This document shows, in pieces, positions 5,174-7,155 of a DNA stretch of 7,155 bases. The notes beneath the pieces were generated by a model. That model was given only the letters and a program-made list of their open reading frames with translations. It was not told the origin of the DNA and did no database searches. Positions within the stretch are counted from its first letter, which is position 1. Every line of letters starts with the position of its first letter. The position numbers were made by a program, and so were the translations under genes. The DNA is from Christensenella sp. UBA1260 (lineage in GTDB: Bacteria > Bacillota > Clostridia > Christensenellales > CAG-917), in NCBI GenBank assembly GCA_002308155.1, contig DBVQ01000021.1:401-7555 (forward strand), given 5' to 3'.

Positions 5174-7155
5174 ATGAAATATAACGTCACAACAAAGGAG
5201 TTTACAGCTCAAGTCACGTCAACACTTGCAAGATATTTCGGTGTCAAGCCCGAAGATGCGACCAAAAATCAAATCTACAGAGCAACTTGCATGTGCGTGA
5301 GAGATATTCTCACTCAAACCCGTGTCAACTTCAAAAAACGTTGCCACGAACAAAACGTAAAACAAATCTACTATATGTCAATGGAGTTTCTCCTTGGCAG
5401 ATCCTTGAAGAACCACTTGTACAACATGGGCATAGTCAAAGAGGTCACCAAGGCTGTTGAAAGCTTTGGTGTCTCAATGGACGAAATCTATGCCTTTGAG
5501 CCTGACGCGGGTCTTGGCAATGGCGGTCTTGGCAGACTTGCCGCCGCTTATATGGACGCGCTTACGTCTCGCGGTTATGCTGCAAGTGGTTTTTCCATTT
5601 TGTACGACTACGGCATTTTCAAGCAAGTAATTGTCGACGGCTGGCAACTTGAACAACCTGATTATTGGATCAAGAACGGCGGCGACGTATGGCTTGCACC
5701 TCGTCTTGAGGAGATCTATCAAGTCAAGTTTGGCGGCGTAGTTGATCAAACTTGGCAGGACGGTAAACTTACGGTCAATCTTCGTGACTGCACGGTTGTC
5801 AATGCATTACCATACGATATGAACATCTCGGGCTATGACACTCAAACCGTCAACCGTATCAGACTTTGGCACTCCGAAGCTCCGCAAGACTTTGATATGA
5901 GCATGTTCAGCCGTGGCGAATACGTCAGAGCATCCGCCGCAAAGGCTATGGCAGAGGCCATCAACAAGGTTTTGTATCCTGCTGACGACCATATTGAAGG
6001 CAAGTCACTTAGACTCAAACAGCAATACTTCTTTGTGTCTGCGTCAATTCAAAGCATTTTGAGAAGACACTTGAAGACCAATCCGTCGCTTGACAACCTT
6101 GCGGACTGCGTTGCAATCCACATCAACGACACGCACCCGACGCTCTGCATTCCGGAGCTCATGCGACTTCTTCTTGACGAGTACGGCTATGGCTGGGAAC
6201 AAGCGTGGGACATCACGACACACGTCATTTCCTACACAAACCATACTGTCATGGCAGAAGCGCTTGAAAAGTGGCCGCAAGACCTGTTTGCAAGACTTCT
6301 CCCACGTATCTTCCAAATCGTGCACGAAATCAATCAACGTTTCTGCGACGAGCTGTGGGCGTTCTATCCAAACAACTGGGACACCGTCACTTACAACGCA
6401 ATTCTTTCAAACGGACAAGTCAAGATGGCAAACCTCTGCCTTGCGACTTCGCATACAATCAACGGCGTTTCGGCTCTGCATAGCGACATCTTGAAGAACG
6501 ACGTCTTCAAAGACTACTATCGTATGCATCCGGAGAAGTTTACAAACGTCACGAACGGCATCACTCATCGTAGATGGGTGGAGCAGGCAAACCCACGTCT
6601 TGCCAAATACATCAATGACCTAATCGGCGACAAGTGGCTCAAAGATGCGGACTATCTGCAAGAACTCCAAAAGTTTATGGGGGATAAGCAAGCGCTTGAA
6701 CGTCTTGAAAAGATCAAACGCGCCAACAAGGAAGACCTTGCAAAGTTTATTCTTGAACAAAACAAGGTGCAGGTTGACCCAGACAGCATCTTTGACGTGC
6801 AAGTCAAGAGGTTGCACGAATACAAACGTCAACTTCTCAACGCGCTCAACATCCTTGACCTCTATTTCCGCTTGAAAGAGAACCCGAACCTTGACATCAC
6901 ACCGCGTACGTTCATATTTGCGGCAAAGGCGGCGAGTGCCTACTATATGGCAAAACAAATCATCCGCTTTATCTGCACGCTCGGCGACGTAATCAACAAC
7001 GATCCGGACATCAATGGCAAGATCAAGGTCGTGTTCCTTGAAAACTACCGCGTCACACTTGCTGAGATGATTATGCCGGCCAGTGAAGTCAGCGAGCAGA
7101 TTTCTCTCGCAGGCAAAGAGGCGAGCGGCACAGGCAACATGAAGTTCATGATCAA
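5174..7155 (+). CDS. glgP: Glycogen/alpha-glucan phosphorylase (GT35), 3'-truncated by window end
   Basis: The enzyme releases glucose-1-phosphate from alpha-1,4-glucan ends with inorganic phosphate and pyridoxal phosphate. I translated 660 uninterrupted codons; the frame is open at the window end, and about 150 residues of a usual ~800 are missing. Landmarks in order are MSMEFLLGRSL, GLGNGGLGRL at 113-122, HINDTHPTL from residue 316, NVTNGITHRRW from residue 458, VKRLHEYKRQ around residues 544-553, FLENYRVTLAE, and EASGTGNMKFM with the pyridoxal-phosphate lysine at residue 657 (codon 7142-7144). The start at 5174 follows a purine-rich ribosome binding site; no in-frame ATG lies upstream in the AT-rich gap. 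It is the last visible gene of the cluster, separated from glgA by 210 bases of structured sequence, so it may have its own promoter or read-through control. The fuller name maltodextrin phosphorylase cannot be excluded on substrate grounds. Confidence 0.97.
   Translation, partial: MKYNVTTKEFTAQVTSTLARYFGVKPEDATKNQIYRATCMCVRDILTQTRVNFKKRCHEQNVKQIYYMSMEFLLGRSLKNHLYNMGIVKEVTKAVESFGVSMDEIYAFEPDAGLGNGGLGRLAAAYMDALTSRGYAASGFSILYDYGIFKQVIVDGWQLEQPDYWIKNGGDVWLAPRLEEIYQVKFGGVVDQTWQDGKLTVNLRDCTVVNALPYDMNISGYDTQTVNRIRLWHSEAPQDFDMSMFSRGEYVRASAAKAMAEAINKVLYPADDHIEGKSLRLKQQYFFVSASIQSILRRHLKTNPSLDNLADCVAIHINDTHPTLCIPELMRLLLDEYGYGWEQAWDITTHVISYTNHTVMAEALEKWPQDLFARLLPRIFQIVHEINQRFCDELWAFYPNNWDTVTYNAILSNGQVKMANLCLATSHTINGVSALHSDILKNDVFKDYYRMHPEKFTNVTNGITHRRWVEQANPRLAKYINDLIGDKWLKDADYLQELQKFMGDKQALERLEKIKRANKEDLAKFILEQNKVQVDPDSIFDVQVKRLHEYKRQLLNALNILDLYFRLKENPNLDITPRTFIFAAKAASAYYMAKQIIRFICTLGDVINNDPDINGKIKVVFLENYRVTLAEMIMPASEVSEQISLAGKEASGTGNMKFMI

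Noticed and set aside
4990..5190. 66-codon minus-strand frame crossing the glgA-glgP gap
   Set aside because: It starts within the first codons of glgP, runs through the AT-rich leader and ends inside the palindromic element. It is better explained as a chance frame across a hairpin repeat. A search for recurrent copies of its C-terminal part would test whether the repeat is dispersed.
5174..7155. glgP as a broken or frameshifted gene
   Set aside because: Codon-by-codon translation gives 660 uninterrupted codons with all expected motifs; the gene is cut only by the window end.
1..7155. CRISPR arrays, tRNA or rRNA genes, transposases, phage genes or defence genes
   Set aside because: No regularly spaced direct repeats, RNA gene signatures or mobile-element proteins were seen; apart from the glgA-glgP gap, the window is almost entirely glycogen genes.

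Overview
The window is a five-gene glycogen metabolism cluster, all on the + strand, in the order glgB (5' end cut by the window), glgC, glgD, glgA, glgP (3' end cut by the window). This is the glgBCDAP order known from Bacillus. A glgC paired with a degenerate paralogue glgD points to a Bacillota (Firmicutes) host. Purine-rich Shine-Dalgarno sites, moderate GC and the codon habits (CTT/CTC for Leu, AGA for Arg, few CTG) suggest a Clostridia-type, possibly uncultured gut, lineage. The lineage is inference; no 16S or other marker gene is present.

Layout: bases 1-1187 carry the catalytic and C-terminal part of the branching enzyme. glgC (1187-2383) starts on the last base of the glgB stop codon. 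glgD (2398-3510) follows after 14 bases and glgA (3539-4963) after 28 bases. A 210-base gap (4964-5173) then separates glgA from glgP (5174 to the window end). That gap holds a roughly 123-base imperfect inverted repeat beginning on the glgA stop codon, a perfect 22-base AT-rich palindrome, a possible weak promoter and the glgP ribosome binding site.

How the genes work together: GlgC, probably in a complex with the non-catalytic GlgD, makes ADP-glucose from glucose-1-phosphate and ATP. GlgA polymerises it into alpha-1,4-glucan, GlgB adds alpha-1,6 branches, and GlgP returns glucose-1-phosphate by phosphorolysis. The first four genes are biosynthetic and tightly packed. The catabolic gene sits behind the structured gap, so it may be expressed differently.

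I found no previously undescribed protein system here. All five genes are recognisable, uninterrupted family members. The part least explained by known gene content is the glgA-glgP intergenic region. A few active-site or effector-site substitutions (GlgD, GlgA Arg15, GlgC Asn28) are secondary points of interest.
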